Source: Sphingomonas sp. SORGH_AS_0879 (GTDB lineage Bacteria; Pseudomonadota; Alphaproteobacteria; Sphingomonadales; Sphingomonadaceae). Taken from it: a stretch of DNA of 64,000 nucleotides. The notes under the pieces are model-generated. The model worked only from the letters and a program-made list of their open reading frames with translations, ran no database searches and was not told the origin of the DNA. Location of the stretch: contig NZ_JAUTBJ010000002.1 of assembly GCF_030819175.1 (NCBI RefSeq), positions 1,808,001-1,872,000 of the forward strand, given 5' to 3'. Positions 1 through 11,695 of the stretch are shown one piece after another; within the stretch, counting starts at the first letter, position 1; each line of letters starts with the position of its first letter. The position numbers and the translations under genes were made by a program.

Positions 1-1245
1 GCCATCCCGCGCGAGGGGCAGCATCCGCGCCTCGCCATTTACGGGCCGATCGAGGCGCGTCTCCAGACCGCCGACCTGATGATCGCGGGGGGGCTGAACG
101 AAGGCGTCTGGCCGGGGCGGCCCGCACCCGATCCCTGGCTGGCGCCGCGTATCCGCTCGCTGCTGGGGCTGGTCGGGTTGGAGCAGCGGATCGGGATCGC
201 CGCGCATGATCTGGCCCAGGCGATGGGGGCGCCGCGCGCGATCCTGACCCGCGCGCGCCGCGATGCGAGCGGTCCGACCCTGGCGTCGCGCTTCTGGCTG
301 CGGCTCCAGGCCATGGCGGGCGACCGGTTCGAGGCGCATCCGGACCTGGCGCGCTGGGCCGAGAGGCTGGACCAGCCGGAGGACTATACCCCCACCGACC
401 GGCCCGCGCCCAAACCGCCCGCTGCGCTTCGCCCGACGACCATCTCGGTGACCGAGGTCGACCGATTGAAGGCCGACCCCTACGCCTTCTACGCTCGCCG
501 GGTCCTGCGCCTGTCACCGCTCGACCCGGTCGATGCCGATCCCAGCGCGGCATGGCGGGGCACCGCCGTCCACGACATATTGGAGATGTGGTGGAAGGAG
601 GACCGTTGCGATGTGTCCGCCCTTCGCCCGCGCGCGCTGGCGATGCTGCGCGACCAGCGGACGCATCCCATGATGCGCGCGCTGTGGCAGCCCCGGCTGA
701 TCGAGGCGATTGACTGGATCGCGGCCGAGGTCGCCGCCAAGGCCGGGGAGGGCCGCCACGTCCTGAGCGCGGAAGGCAAGGGCGAGGCGAAGCTGGCGGG
801 CGTGACCCTGACCGGACGGTTCGATCGGATCGACAAGGCGGCGGACGGATCGCTGGTCGTGATCGATTACAAGACCGGCAAGCCCCCCTCCACCACGGCG
901 GTGCGTGAGGGGTTCAGCCTGCAACTGGGGCTCCTCGGCCTGATCGCCGAGCGGGGCGGGTTCGAGGGTGTGTCAGGCAAGGCGGGCGGTTTCGAATATT
1001 GGTCGCTGGGGCGTGGGCGCGAGGGGCTGGGCTATATCGCGACCCCGGTCGATCCCGATGGCAAGCGCGAGCGGATACGGACCGACGAGTTCGTGTCCAT
1101 CGCGGCGGCGAATTTCGCGGAGGCGGCGGGGCAGTGGCTGACGGGCGATGCGCCGTTCACGGCCAAGCTGGTGCCGGAATATGCACCCTATGCGGAATAT
1201 GACCAGCTCATGCGGCGGGATGAATGGTATGGCCGTGATCGGTGA
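1..1245 (+). CDS. addB: Double-strand break repair protein AddB, C-terminal part
   Basis: The frame is open from the first base, so the N-terminal half lies outside the window. AddB pairs with AddA to form the helicase-nuclease that resects double-strand breaks for RecA. The visible part has a conserved GLNEGVWPG segment near its start and a PD-(D/E)XK nuclease domain towards the C-terminus, with GRFDRID followed by VIDYKTGKPP, the catalytic Asp and Lys motif. I see only one cysteine in this part, so the iron-sulfur cysteines of Bacillus-type AddB are not evident. It is followed by addA on the same strand, but 156 bp of repeat DNA separates the two. Confidence 0.93.
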   Translation, partial: AIPREGQHPRLAIYGPIEARLQTADLMIAGGLNEGVWPGRPAPDPWLAPRIRSLLGLVGLEQRIGIAAHDLAQAMGAPRAILTRARRDASGPTLASRFWLRLQAMAGDRFEAHPDLARWAERLDQPEDYTPTDRPAPKPPAALRPTTISVTEVDRLKADPYAFYARRVLRLSPLDPVDADPSAAWRGTAVHDILEMWWKEDRCDVSALRPRALAMLRDQRTHPMMRALWQPRLIEAIDWIAAEVAAKAGEGRHVLSAEGKGEAKLAGVTLTGRFDRIDKAADGSLVVIDYKTGKPPSTTAVREGFSLQLGLLGLIAERGGFEGVSGKAGGFEYWSLGRGREGLGYIATPVDPDGKRERIRTDEFVSIAAANFAEAAGQWLTGDAPFTAKLVPEYAPYAEYDQLMRRDEWYGRDR

Positions 1246-1296
1246 ATTTCATGCGCGGTTCTGGTGGCCCGTCCTGCCGGGCGGGCGTCGGTGCGT

Positions 1297-1389
1297 GGCC
1301 TTCGACTACGCTCAGGCTGAACGGGGCGGGAGGGAGCATCGCCCCGCATCCCGCCCTCCGTTCGCACTGAGCGAAGTCGAAGTGCAAGG
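1297..1389. repeat. Inverted pair of family-A intergenic repeats
   Basis: Two copies of a roughly 28-bp element (core CTTCGACTTCGCTCAGGCT) lie in opposite orientation: 1297-1326 forward, and 1358-1389 reversed and slightly degenerate. They fill the gap between addB and addA. The same paired inverted arrangement recurs at 25930-26152 and 39338-39434. This looks like a REP/BIME-type element. Confidence 0.8.
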
Positions 1390-1401
1390 GGTGACCGCCG
1401 C

Positions 1402-4400
1402 ATGAGTGCCCGTCCCATGGCGAACCTGCCCCCGCTGAAGGGCGATCAGGCCGCCGCCAGCGATCCCGCCGCGCATGTCTGGCTGTCCGCGTCGGCAGGC
1501 ACTGGCAAGACCCAGGTGCTGGCCGCGCGCGTGTTCCGCCTGCTTCTGCGCGGCGTCGCGCCCGAGGCGATCCTGTGCCTGACCTTCACCAAGGCGGGCG
1601 CGGCGGAGATGGCGCAGCGGATCAACGGTCGGCTCGCCGCCTGGGTGCGGATGCCCGAAACCGAGTTGTTCCGCGACCTGAAAGCGCTGGGTGAAACGCC
1701 CACACCCGACTTGCGCGACCGGGCACGGACGCTTTTCGCGCGCGTGCTCGATGCGCCGGGCGGCGGTTTGCGCATCCAGACCATCCATGGATTTTGTCAG
1801 GGACTGCTTGCCGCCTTCCCGGTCGAAGCGGGGCTCGCTCCCGGCTTTCGTCCGCTGGAGGCGCGTGAAGAGGCGGTGCTGGCGCGCGAGGCTCTGGCGC
1901 GAATGCTCGAGGCCGCCGAGCGCGAGGGCCGGGTCGCTCCGGTCGAAACGGTCGGTGCGCTGTCGCTGCGGCTGGGCGAGGGCGGGGCGGAGGCGTTCCT
2001 GGCGGCCTGTGCCCGCGCTCCCGGCGCGCTGGAGGCGCTGCCCAGCGGTATCCAGCCCTGGCTCCGCCGCGCGCTGGACCTGCCCCCGGGCGATATCGAC
2101 GAGGCGATCGCCGAGGGCGTCGAGGAGATGGACGAGGACGCGGTTGGCCGGTTGGCGGGCGCGAACCGGGCCTGGGGCACGGCGACCGGCGAGAAGGCGG
2201 CGGCGACACTTGAACGCTGGCTGGGCAGCGACCGGGCTGGCCGGGTCGCGCTGCTCGAAGATCTGATGGGCACGGTCTTCACCGCCAAGGGCGAGCCGCG
2301 CAAGGCGTCCAAGAAGCTGACCGACGCCGATCCCGATTATGAGGATATGGCCCGTGAACTGGGCGAGGCGTGCCGGTATCTGCTCGGCCTCGCCGCACGG
2401 GCGCGACATGCCGACCTGCTGGCGGACGCGCTGACCGTGGGGCGCGATTATGCGCGGGCCTATTCCCTGTCCAAGCGTGCGATCGGGGCGGTCGATTTCG
2501 ACGACCTGATCCGCACCACCGTGGAGTTGCTCGAACGGCCCGGCATCGGCGAATGGGTCCGCTACAAGCTCGACCAGGTGACCGAGCATGTCCTGATCGA
2601 CGAGGCGCAGGATACCAATGCGCATCAATGGCGGATCGTCCGTGCGCTGGCGGACGAGTTCTTCGTCGGGCGCGGGCTCTATGCGCCCTCGACCCGGACG
2701 CTGTTCACGGTCGGGGATCACAAACAGGCGATTTTCGGCTTTCAGGGCACCGATCCGATCAATTTCCAGGCGGCGGAACTCCATTTCTCCCGCCGGGCCG
2801 AAGAGGTGGCGGGCGATGATGAATGGCCGCCCGAGGAGCGCGGCCTGCCCTTCAACCAATTGTCGCTGACCCACAGCTTTCGCTCCACCACCCCGATCCT
2901 GGAGTTCGTGGACGCCGCGATCGAGGCTTTGGGCGAACCCGGCATGGGCATGGCCGGAGAGGTGGAACGTCACGCCAGCGAGGTGAAGGGCCCCGGTCGC
3001 GTCACCCTTTGGCCGCCGGTCGTCGCGGGCGGCAGCGACGAGGATGAAGAGGGCTGGATCGACGATGCGGTGCGCAAGGTCGCGACCGACATAGCGCGCG
3101 CCGTCCGTCGCTGGCTGGACGATGGCGTCATGCTGGAGAGCAAGGGCCGCCGTCTGGAGCCGCAGGACATCATGATCCTGGTCAAGCGGCGCGGCGACCT
3201 GGCCTCGCTGATCGTCGCGCGGCTCTATGCCGAGGGGGTGCCGGTGGCGGGTGTCGACCGGTTGCGGTTGAACGCACCGCTGGCGGTGCAGGACCTGCTG
3301 GCGACGGTGCGCTTCGCGCTCCAGCCCGATGACGACCTGTCGCTGGCCTCGCTGCTCGTCTCGCCGCTGATCGGCTGGTCGCAGGAGCGTTTGATGGCGG
3401 CGGGACACCGCGAGCGGGGATCGCTCTGGTCGCATCTGACCCGGACGCTGCCCGCCGCCGATCTCGCGCCGCTCCGCCAGATGCTGGCGCGGGCCGATGT
3501 GTCGACGCCGTACCAGTTTCTGGAGGAATTGCTGTCCGGCCCGCTCGATGGCCGTCGCAAGCTGATCCGCCGTCTGGGAATCGAGGCGCGCGATCCGATC
3601 GAGGAGTTGCTGGGCGCCGCCCTGACCTTCGAGAGCACGACCACGCCCTCGCTTCAGCGGTTCCTCGACTGGTTCGATCGCGGCGATGTGGAGATCGTGC
3701 GCGATCCCTCCGCGCCGCTCGATGCGGTGCGGGTGATGACCGCGCATGGATCGAAGGGGTTGCAGGCACCGCTGGTCATCCTGGCCGATGCGACCGCCGA
3801 TCCGACGGCTTCGCCCCGATCGATCCTGCGCTGGACGCCGGAGCCGGGGGCGCAGCCCATCCCCGTCTTTCCGCCGCGCGCCGAGGAGCGGGGCGGGCCG
3901 CTCGACGCGGTGGCCGCCGAGATCGCCGCGCGGGAACTGGCGGAGCATTGGCGGCTCTTCTACGTCGCCGCGACGCGCGCGGAGGAGCAACTGGTCGTCA
4001 CGGGCGCGCTCGGCAAGCGCGCGGCGGGGGTGCCGCCCTTGCATAGCTGGTATGCGACCTGCGCCCGCGCGATGACCGCGCTGGGCGTGCCGGAAACCGA
4101 GGCGGGCGATGGCCAGTCGCGCGCGTTCCTGGGCACGGTGCCGCAGCCCCCCGTCGCGGCGCGCCCCGCATCCTCCACCGCGTCCGTCGCCGAGCGACAG
4201 GTGGACCTCCCCGCATGGGCTCATCGCCCCGCGCCGCAGGAATCGCGCCCGCCCCGCCCGCTCGCGCCGTCGCAACTGGGCGAGGACATGGTCGCCGATC
4301 CGCCACCCACCCCCGCGATGCGCGCGGCGGCGGAGCGGGGGCGGTTGATCCATTGCCTGCTCGAACGGCTGCCCCCGGTCGCACCGGACTTGCGGCGCGG

Positions 4401-4860
4401 GGCGGCGGAGCGCTGGCTGACCCAGGCGGCGGGGGTCGAGGATGCGGCGTTGCGTGCCGATGTGACGGGGGCGGTCTTCGCCATTCTGGATGACCCGGCC
4501 TATGCGCCGCTGTTCGGGCCCGGCTCTCTGGCGGAGGCGCCGATCGCGGCGACGCTGCCCAATGGGCGCGTCGTGTCGGGGCGGGTCGACCGTCTGCTGA
4601 TCGGCGCGGAAGAGATACGGTTGATCGATTACAAGACCGGGCGGCGCGCGCCGGGCGGCCTCGACGACGTGCCGGTGTTCCATCTGGCGCAGATGGCGGC
4701 CTATGCCGCCGCGCTGGAGGTGATCTTTCCGGGGCGGACCGTGTCGGTGGCGCTGCTCTATACCGCTGGTCCGCGTCTGGTCACGGTGCCGGAGAGGGTG
4801 CTCGCCGACCACAAGCCCGGCTATCGCGACGGGGAGCAAAGCTTGGCCCTTGGTGGTTGA
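1402..4860 (+). CDS. addA: Double-strand break repair helicase AddA
   Basis: A 1152-residue UvrD-type superfamily 1 helicase with a C-terminal nuclease, the partner of AddB. Walker A is SASAGTGKT at about residues 29-37. It is followed by LTFTKAGAAEM, the Walker B region DEAQDTNAHQW, VGDHKQAIFGFQG and TAHGSKGLQ (motif V/VI region). The C-terminal PD-(D/E)XK nuclease shows GRVDRLL and LIDYKTGRR. The length is normal for alphaproteobacterial AddA. ATG 1402 is used here; ATG 1417 (MANLPPLKG) is an equally plausible start. The repeat pair directly upstream means addA may rely partly on its own promoter rather than simple read-through from addB. Confidence 0.95.
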   Translation: MSARPMANLPPLKGDQAAASDPAAHVWLSASAGTGKTQVLAARVFRLLLRGVAPEAILCLTFTKAGAAEMAQRINGRLAAWVRMPETELFRDLKALGETPTPDLRDRARTLFARVLDAPGGGLRIQTIHGFCQGLLAAFPVEAGLAPGFRPLEAREEAVLAREALARMLEAAEREGRVAPVETVGALSLRLGEGGAEAFLAACARAPGALEALPSGIQPWLRRALDLPPGDIDEAIAEGVEEMDEDAVGRLAGANRAWGTATGEKAAATLERWLGSDRAGRVALLEDLMGTVFTAKGEPRKASKKLTDADPDYEDMARELGEACRYLLGLAARARHADLLADALTVGRDYARAYSLSKRAIGAVDFDDLIRTTVELLERPGIGEWVRYKLDQVTEHVLIDEAQDTNAHQWRIVRALADEFFVGRGLYAPSTRTLFTVGDHKQAIFGFQGTDPINFQAAELHFSRRAEEVAGDDEWPPEERGLPFNQLSLTHSFRSTTPILEFVDAAIEALGEPGMGMAGEVERHASEVKGPGRVTLWPPVVAGGSDEDEEGWIDDAVRKVATDIARAVRRWLDDGVMLESKGRRLEPQDIMILVKRRGDLASLIVARLYAEGVPVAGVDRLRLNAPLAVQDLLATVRFALQPDDDLSLASLLVSPLIGWSQERLMAAGHRERGSLWSHLTRTLPAADLAPLRQMLARADVSTPYQFLEELLSGPLDGRRKLIRRLGIEARDPIEELLGAALTFESTTTPSLQRFLDWFDRGDVEIVRDPSAPLDAVRVMTAHGSKGLQAPLVILADATADPTASPRSILRWTPEPGAQPIPVFPPRAEERGGPLDAVAAEIAARELAEHWRLFYVAATRAEEQLVVTGALGKRAAGVPPLHSWYATCARAMTALGVPETEAGDGQSRAFLGTVPQPPVAARPASSTASVAERQVDLPAWAHRPAPQESRPPRPLAPSQLGEDMVADPPPTPAMRAAAERGRLIHCLLERLPPVAPDLRRGAAERWLTQAAGVEDAALRADVTGAVFAILDDPAYAPLFGPGSLAEAPIAATLPNGRVVSGRVDRLLIGAEEIRLIDYKTGRRAPGGLDDVPVFHLAQMAAYAAALEVIFPGRTVSVALLYTAGPRLVTVPERVLADHKPGYRDGEQSLALGG

Positions 4861-4912
4861 GCGGTCGGCCCCGGCATCCTAGATGGATGACAATTCAAGG
4901 AGTGTAGACGAC

Positions 4913-5233
4913 ATGGCAACTAAGCAGATCACCGACGCCAGCTTCGAAGCGGACGTCCTGAACTCCGACAAGCCGGTGCTGGTCGATTTCTGGGCCGAGT
5001 GGTGCGGACCCTGCAAGATGATCGGCCCGTCGCTGGAGGAACTGTCCGAGGAACTGGGCGAGCAGGTGACGATCGCCAAGCTGAACATCGACGACAATCC
5101 CGATGCCCCCGGCCGCTATGGTGTGCGCGGCATTCCGACGATGATCCTGTTCAAGGGCGGTGCCGCCGCCGCGACCAAGGTCGGCGCCGAACCGAAGGGC
5201 CGGATCAAGGCTTGGCTCGAAGGCGCGCTGTAA
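4913..5233 (+). CDS. trxA: Thioredoxin
   Basis: A 106-residue cytoplasmic disulfide reductase of the classic thioredoxin fold. The active site WCGPC is at residues 30-34, preceded by LVDFWAEW, and the cis-proline loop is RGIPTMILF. The frame is open from ATG 4883, but ATG 4913 is chosen: AAGGAG at 4897-4902 sits 10 nt before it and the protein then starts MATKQITD like other thioredoxins. It follows addA by 52 bp and ends before a strong terminator hairpin, so it is probably the last gene of the add transcript or a short unit of its own. Confidence 0.96.
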   Translation: MATKQITDASFEADVLNSDKPVLVDFWAEWCGPCKMIGPSLEELSEELGEQVTIAKLNIDDNPDAPGRYGVRGIPTMILFKGGAAAATKVGAEPKGRIKAWLEGAL

Positions 5234-5302
5234 GCGGTCGATGGGGGTTCGTCCCGGCTGTTAGGGCGGGACGCGCCCTGCGAGCCCCGGGCCCTCCCCA
5301 AA

Positions 5303-5331
5303 CCCCTCCCGCCTGCGGGAGGGGTTTTTTT
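5303..5331 (+). terminator. Rho-independent terminator after trxA
   Basis: The GC stem CCCCTCCCGC / GCGGGAGGGG is followed by seven T residues. A second hairpin (CTCCCGC/GCGGGAG at 5363-5378) lies between this and the convergent GST gene and may serve the opposite strand. Confidence 0.85.
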
Positions 5332-5421
5332 GTGTCCCGACCCTTTCGACAAGAACACGCCCCTCCCGCAAGCGGGAGAGGATGGGGGAGGGCAAGGTGT
5401 CTCACCGAGACTGACGCCCGG

Positions 5422-6033
5422 TTAGCTCAGCGGGATCATCACCACGTCGCGAAACGCCGCACGCTCCTGAAGTGCGGCATACCAGCGCTCCAGATGGGGT
5501 CGCGAAGGTCGCGCCACCGGAAGCTGGAACCAGCTATTGGCATAGGCCGCGACCGGAATGTCGCCGATGCCGAACGCGTCGCCCGACAGCCAGGGCTGCC
5601 GCCCCAGCACATCGTCGAGGATCGCGGACAAATCCGCCGCCCGCGCCACGCTGCGCTCCACTAGCGCCGCGTCGCGCTGTTCGGGCACCGTCCGCACCAT
5701 CTGGAAGAAGATCGGCCGGATCGCGTCGGCCCAGGTGAAGTTCCAGTCCATCCAGCGATCGGCCAAGGCCCGCGCATGCGGATCGAGCGGATAGAAAGCC
5801 TCACCGCCATGGTTCGCCGCCAGATAGCGAAGGATGGCGTTCGACTCCCACAGGACGAAGCCGTCATCCTCGATCGTCGGGATCAGCGCATTGGGGTTGA
5901 GCGCGCGATAGGCCGCGTCCATCCCGAACTGGCCGCCGACATCGCGCCGGTCATAGGCCAGCCCCATCTCCTCGGCCAGCCAGACGACCTTCTTGACATT
6001 GTGCGAGTTGAGGCGTCCCCAGATGGTCAGCAT
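5422..6033 (-). CDS. Glutathione S-transferase family protein
   Basis: A 203-residue protein with an N-terminal thioredoxin-like GST domain (RLNSHNVKKVVWLAEE, then a cis-Pro region around NPNALIPTIEDDG and ESNAILRYL) and an all-alpha C-terminal domain. It probably conjugates or reduces a small substrate with glutathione; the substrate cannot be told from the sequence. The open frame extends upstream to 6096, but that would overlap argJ and lacks homology, so ATG at 6033 (MLTIWGRLNS) is chosen. It starts 5 bp after the argJ stop and is probably cotranscribed with it. Confidence 0.88.
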   Translation of the reverse strand: MLTIWGRLNSHNVKKVVWLAEEMGLAYDRRDVGGQFGMDAAYRALNPNALIPTIEDDGFVLWESNAILRYLAANHGGEAFYPLDPHARALADRWMDWNFTWADAIRPIFFQMVRTVPEQRDAALVERSVARAADLSAILDDVLGRQPWLSGDAFGIGDIPVAAYANSWFQLPVARPSRPHLERWYAALQERAAFRDVVMIPLS

Positions 6034-6038
6034 CGGCC

Positions 6039-7265
6039 TTAGCTCCGGTAATCGGCGTTGATCGAGATATAGCCATGGGTCAGGTCGCAGGTCCAAACCG
6101 TCGCGGCGCCTTCGCCCAGCCCCAGATCGACGCCGACCGCGATCTCCCGGCCCTTCAGATGCTCGGCGACGGGGGCTTCGTCATAGCCTTCCACCGCCAG
6201 CCCTTCGCGTGCCACCAGCGTCTCGCCGAAACGGATCGACAGCTTGTCGCGCTCGGCCGGTTCGCCCGCCTTGCCGACCGCCATGACGACACGGCCCCAA
6301 TTGGCGTCCTCGCCCGCGATCGCCGTCTTCACCAGCGGCGAATTGGCGATCGACATGGCGATGCGGTGCGCCGAGCGATCGCTCTCCGCCCCCTCGACCC
6401 GGATTTCGATCAGCTTGCTCGCCCCCTCGCCGTCCCGCACCACCAGCAGCGCGAGTTGATGGCACAGATCGGCCAGCGCCGCGCGGAAGGCGTCCGCCCC
6501 GTCGCTCTCGTCATCGATCAGAGGCGCGTTGCCCGCCTTGCCCGTTGCGAAGGCGAGAACGGTGTCGCTGGTCGAGGTGTCGCCATCGACCGTGATGCAC
6601 GAAAAGCTGCGGCCATTGGCTTCGCTCAGCGCAGGTTGCAGGAATTCGGGGGCCACGGCGGCGTCGGTGAAGATGAAGCCCAGCATCGTCGCCATGTCGG
6701 GCGCGATCATGCCCGAGCCCTTGATGATCCCCGCCAGCGTCACCGTGCGGCCATCGACGATCGCGGTCGTCGTCGCGCCCTTGGCGAAGGTGTCGGTGGT
6801 CATGATCGTCGCGGCGGCATCCTCCCAGCCACAGGGCTCGGCGGTGAAGGCCGCGTCCAGCCCGGCTTCGGCCTTGTCGATGGGCAGGGGCACGCCGATC
6901 ACGCCGGTCGAGGCGACGAATATGTCCGAGGGCTGGCAGCCGATGGCTGCGGCGACGCGGGCGGCGATCGCCTCGACGGCGGCGCGGCCCCGGTGCCCGG
7001 TAAAGGCGTTGGAATTGCCCGCATTGACGACCAGCGCTCGCGCCTGGCCCAGCACCAGCGCCTTGCGACACCATTCCACTTCCGGCGACGGACATTTGCT
7101 GGTGGTCAGCACGCCCGCCACGCTGGTCCCCTCGGGCAGCGTCACGAAGGTCAGGTCGCAGCGGTCCCAATTCTTGTACTGCGCGCGGGCGACGCGAAGC
7201 GTCACGCCGTCGATGGCGGGGAGCGCGGGGAAGGGTTGGGCGAGGGGCGAGATGGCGGTGCTCAT
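6039..7265 (-). CDS. argJ: Bifunctional glutamate N-acetyltransferase / amino-acid acetyltransferase ArgJ
   Basis: A 408-residue ornithine acetyltransferase of arginine biosynthesis. It moves acetyl from N-acetylornithine to glutamate and, in bifunctional forms, also uses acetyl-CoA. The family's self-cleavage site is visible near residue 190 as KGSGMIAPDMATML, where the Thr of MATML becomes the N-terminal nucleophile of the beta chain. VVNAGNSNAFTG and the C-terminal GYISINADYRS are also typical. Whether it is mono- or bifunctional cannot be decided here. The GST gene follows 5 bp downstream. Confidence 0.95.
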   Translation of the reverse strand: MSTAISPLAQPFPALPAIDGVTLRVARAQYKNWDRCDLTFVTLPEGTSVAGVLTTSKCPSPEVEWCRKALVLGQARALVVNAGNSNAFTGHRGRAAVEAIAARVAAAIGCQPSDIFVASTGVIGVPLPIDKAEAGLDAAFTAEPCGWEDAAATIMTTDTFAKGATTTAIVDGRTVTLAGIIKGSGMIAPDMATMLGFIFTDAAVAPEFLQPALSEANGRSFSCITVDGDTSTSDTVLAFATGKAGNAPLIDDESDGADAFRAALADLCHQLALLVVRDGEGASKLIEIRVEGAESDRSAHRIAMSIANSPLVKTAIAGEDANWGRVVMAVGKAGEPAERDKLSIRFGETLVAREGLAVEGYDEAPVAEHLKGREIAVGVDLGLGEGAATVWTCDLTHGYISINADYRS

Positions 7266-7375
7266 AGAGGCAAGCTACATAGCCGAGCGTGTAACCGGAG
7301 CAAGCGCTTCCGCCTGCTTGACCGAAAGTGGTCGAGCGGTTCTGATGCGTAAGACGGCGGATGGGCGGGGGCGAT

Positions 7376-7846
7376 ATGTGGGGTGCTGGACGGGGCCTTC
7401 GAAATGGCGTGCTGGCCCTTGTGGGGCTGCTCCTGGCGATGTTGCTGGTCTTGGTGTCGCTGTTGATCGAGCGGGCTTATGAATGGCGGCATCGATACGA
7501 GCCGCGCGCCCTGCCACGTGATCTTTCGGTTCCGGCTATCCCCCCGCGGATATCCGGCAACCCCGCCGCTTATTTCGGACCAGACGTCTATCCGGAGGAA
7601 GCGGCGCGCCGGGGATGGGAGGGGCGTTCGAGCGTTGCGGTCATGGTCGATCCGAAGGGCGTGCCGACCGCCTGCGAAGTCACGCAAAGCAGCGGTCATG
7701 CGATCCTCGACCGAACGACCTGTCGGATGGCGGTGGAGCATGTCCGGTTCCGCCCCGCCCTTGATCGCCGGGGGCGGCCGGTACGCGGCATTTATCGCGG
7801 CTTCCACGTTCGATGGCAGTTGCCGCCGCCGCCGGATGCGCAATAG
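7376..7846 (+). CDS. TonB-family energy transducer-like protein
   Basis: A 156-residue protein with one N-terminal membrane segment (GVLALVGLLLAMLLVLVSLL), a short linker and a TonB C-terminal domain: YPEEAARRGWEG, then SVAVMVDPKGVPTACEV, and a Cys pair in the CEV and TTC segments. It lacks the long Pro-rich periplasmic spacer of classical TonB. ATG 7376 is chosen because a GGGCGGGGG run ends 5 nt before it; ATG 7361 adds five residues. It is divergent from argJ. No ExbB/ExbD neighbour is seen, so the role in transport is inferred from the domain only. Confidence 0.8.
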   Translation: MWGAGRGLRNGVLALVGLLLAMLLVLVSLLIERAYEWRHRYEPRALPRDLSVPAIPPRISGNPAAYFGPDVYPEEAARRGWEGRSSVAVMVDPKGVPTACEVTQSSGHAILDRTTCRMAVEHVRFRPALDRRGRPVRGIYRGFHVRWQLPPPPDAQ

Positions 7847-7929
7847 GGCCCATGTCGGAGGCCCGAGCGTCGCGATGGCCCATGCAACGGATGGACGCGC
7901 CGCGCGTATCTGCCTAAGACAAGCCTCGC

Positions 7930-8190
7930 ATGAACCTGCTTCTGCTCCTTTCCGCCCTTTTGTCCGCGCTGACCGGCGTGGGTGCGAGTGCGCGTGGGCA
8001 GGAGGCGCGGGGCGTCGTTGCCGAGTGCAGCATTGCGGCCGCCGCCAAGCAGGCTGCCGTCGCCCGCGCCGCGACCCGGCCGGTGCAGCCGCTCGCCACG
8101 CTGGTCGACATGGCCGCGCCGCTGCCGCTGTTCCGCGCGATCGAGCCGCGTGCCATCGCGGCGATCTTCATGGGCCGTCGGCGCGAATAG
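7930..8190 (+). CDS. Small secreted hypothetical protein upstream of secA
   Basis: 86 residues. A hydrophobic N-terminus ([21 protein letters not shown]) looks like a signal peptide, followed by an Ala-rich region and a basic end (FMGRRRE). I do not recognise a family. It stands alone 110 bp before secA on the same strand, with a weak ribosome site. GC-rich chance frames are common here, so the coding call rests mainly on the signal peptide and position. Confidence 0.5.
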   Translation: MNLLLLLSALLSALTGVGASARGQEARGVVAECSIAAAAKQAAVARAATRPVQPLATLVDMAAPLPLFRAIEPRAIAAIFMGRRRE

Positions 8191-8299
8191 GCGCTGGCGT
8201 CGGCCATCCGCCGACCCCATTTCCCACGCATCATGTCCGTGCGCGCCGTCGGTTCGACGTGGCCGCGCCCCTATCACGCTATCAGTCAGGAAATCGCTT

Positions 8300-11044
<2,745 letters not shown>

Positions 11045-11070
11045 TCCGTCGCGACATGGGAAAAGGAAAG

Positions 11071-11100
11071 GGCGGTGGACTTCGGTTCGCCGCCTTTTTT
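11071..11100 (+). terminator. Terminator after secA
   Basis: A ten-pair stem with wobbles (GGCGGTGGAC / GTTCGCCGCC) closes on a TTCG tetraloop and is followed by six T residues, 26 bp past the secA stop. Confidence 0.85.
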
Positions 11101-11126
11101 CGTAGCCCTTCCCCCCCCGTCCGTCG

Positions 11127-11144
11127 CCCCAGCGAAGGCTGGGG
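11127..11144. repeat. Family-B palindrome (CCCCAGC-GAAG-GCTGGGG)
   Basis: An 18-bp hairpin with a 7-bp perfect stem. The same core occurs twice in inverted orientation at 22962-23040. It sits in the 220-bp gap between secA and the next small gene. Confidence 0.7.
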
Positions 11145-11268
11145 CCTTTATCGTGGAGTGCCGACGTCGCCGAAAATCTCAGACTTCGCCGGGATGACGT
11201 CGGGATTCCGTCGGACAGCGACCGTTCAGCGACACGGCGCCACCTTCCGGCAACAGGGAGAAAGAAGG

Positions 11269-11631
11269 ATGAGACACCAAGCGATTCTTGCGACCGCGTT
11301 GCTCGCGCTACCTGTTGCCGCACATGCGCAATTCACCCGGGCCGGTCCGCCCGCCGACATCGTCGCCATGCCGGGCCAGCCCGATGTCTCGCCCAATATG
11401 TCGAACGACCGCCGCGACATCCGCCGTTCGATTCGCGAAGGGCGGCGGAGCGGCGATATCAGCCGGGCCGAGGCGCGCTCCTTCCGGCGTGACGACGCGG
11501 CGATCGGTTCGCTGGCGGATCGCTTCTCATCCGATGGGCTGTCGCTGTCCGAACAGGCCGAACTGCAAAGCCGGACCGAGGCCCTTCGCGGCCTGGTCAA
11601 TGCCCGGCGGGTGCGAGGCGGAAAGCCCTGA
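11269..11631 (+). CDS. Secreted hypothetical protein
   Basis: 120 residues with a clear signal peptide (MRHQAILATALLALPVAAHAQ, cleavage after AHA likely). The mature part is rich in charged helices (RRDIRRSIREGRRSGDISRAEA, then LSEQAELQSRTEALR). The repeated pattern of Arg/Ser/Glu helices with GDISRAEA resembles small periplasmic helical proteins common in sphingomonads; I do not assign a function. ATG 11269 is preceded by GGGAG. The track-length frame begins much earlier, inside secA, and is not used. Confidence 0.72.
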   Translation: MRHQAILATALLALPVAAHAQFTRAGPPADIVAMPGQPDVSPNMSNDRRDIRRSIREGRRSGDISRAEARSFRRDDAAIGSLADRFSSDGLSLSEQAELQSRTEALRGLVNARRVRGGKP

Positions 11632-11641
11632 ATGCGAAAAA

Positions 11642-11676
11642 GGGCGGCCACCCATCCGGTGACCGCCCCTTTCCTT
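11642..11676. terminator. Hairpin terminator between convergent genes
   Basis: Stem GGGCGG-CACC / GGTG-CCGCCC with one mismatch, followed by TTTCCTT on the plus strand and preceded by a GAAAAA run (T-rich on the minus strand). It could end both the secreted-protein gene and the convergent lipoprotein gene. Confidence 0.7.
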
Positions 11677-11695
11677 GGCCGGAAATCCCGAGTGA

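Noticed and set aside
1312..4839. A 1175-residue open frame antisense to addA
   Set aside because: A GC-rich shadow: it mirrors addA codon for codon, has no recognisable domain and is rich in Arg/Gln/His. Similar antisense frames lie across secA (8858-11323), mfd (19966-22914), recG (23384-25657) and the M1 peptidase (36637-39024).
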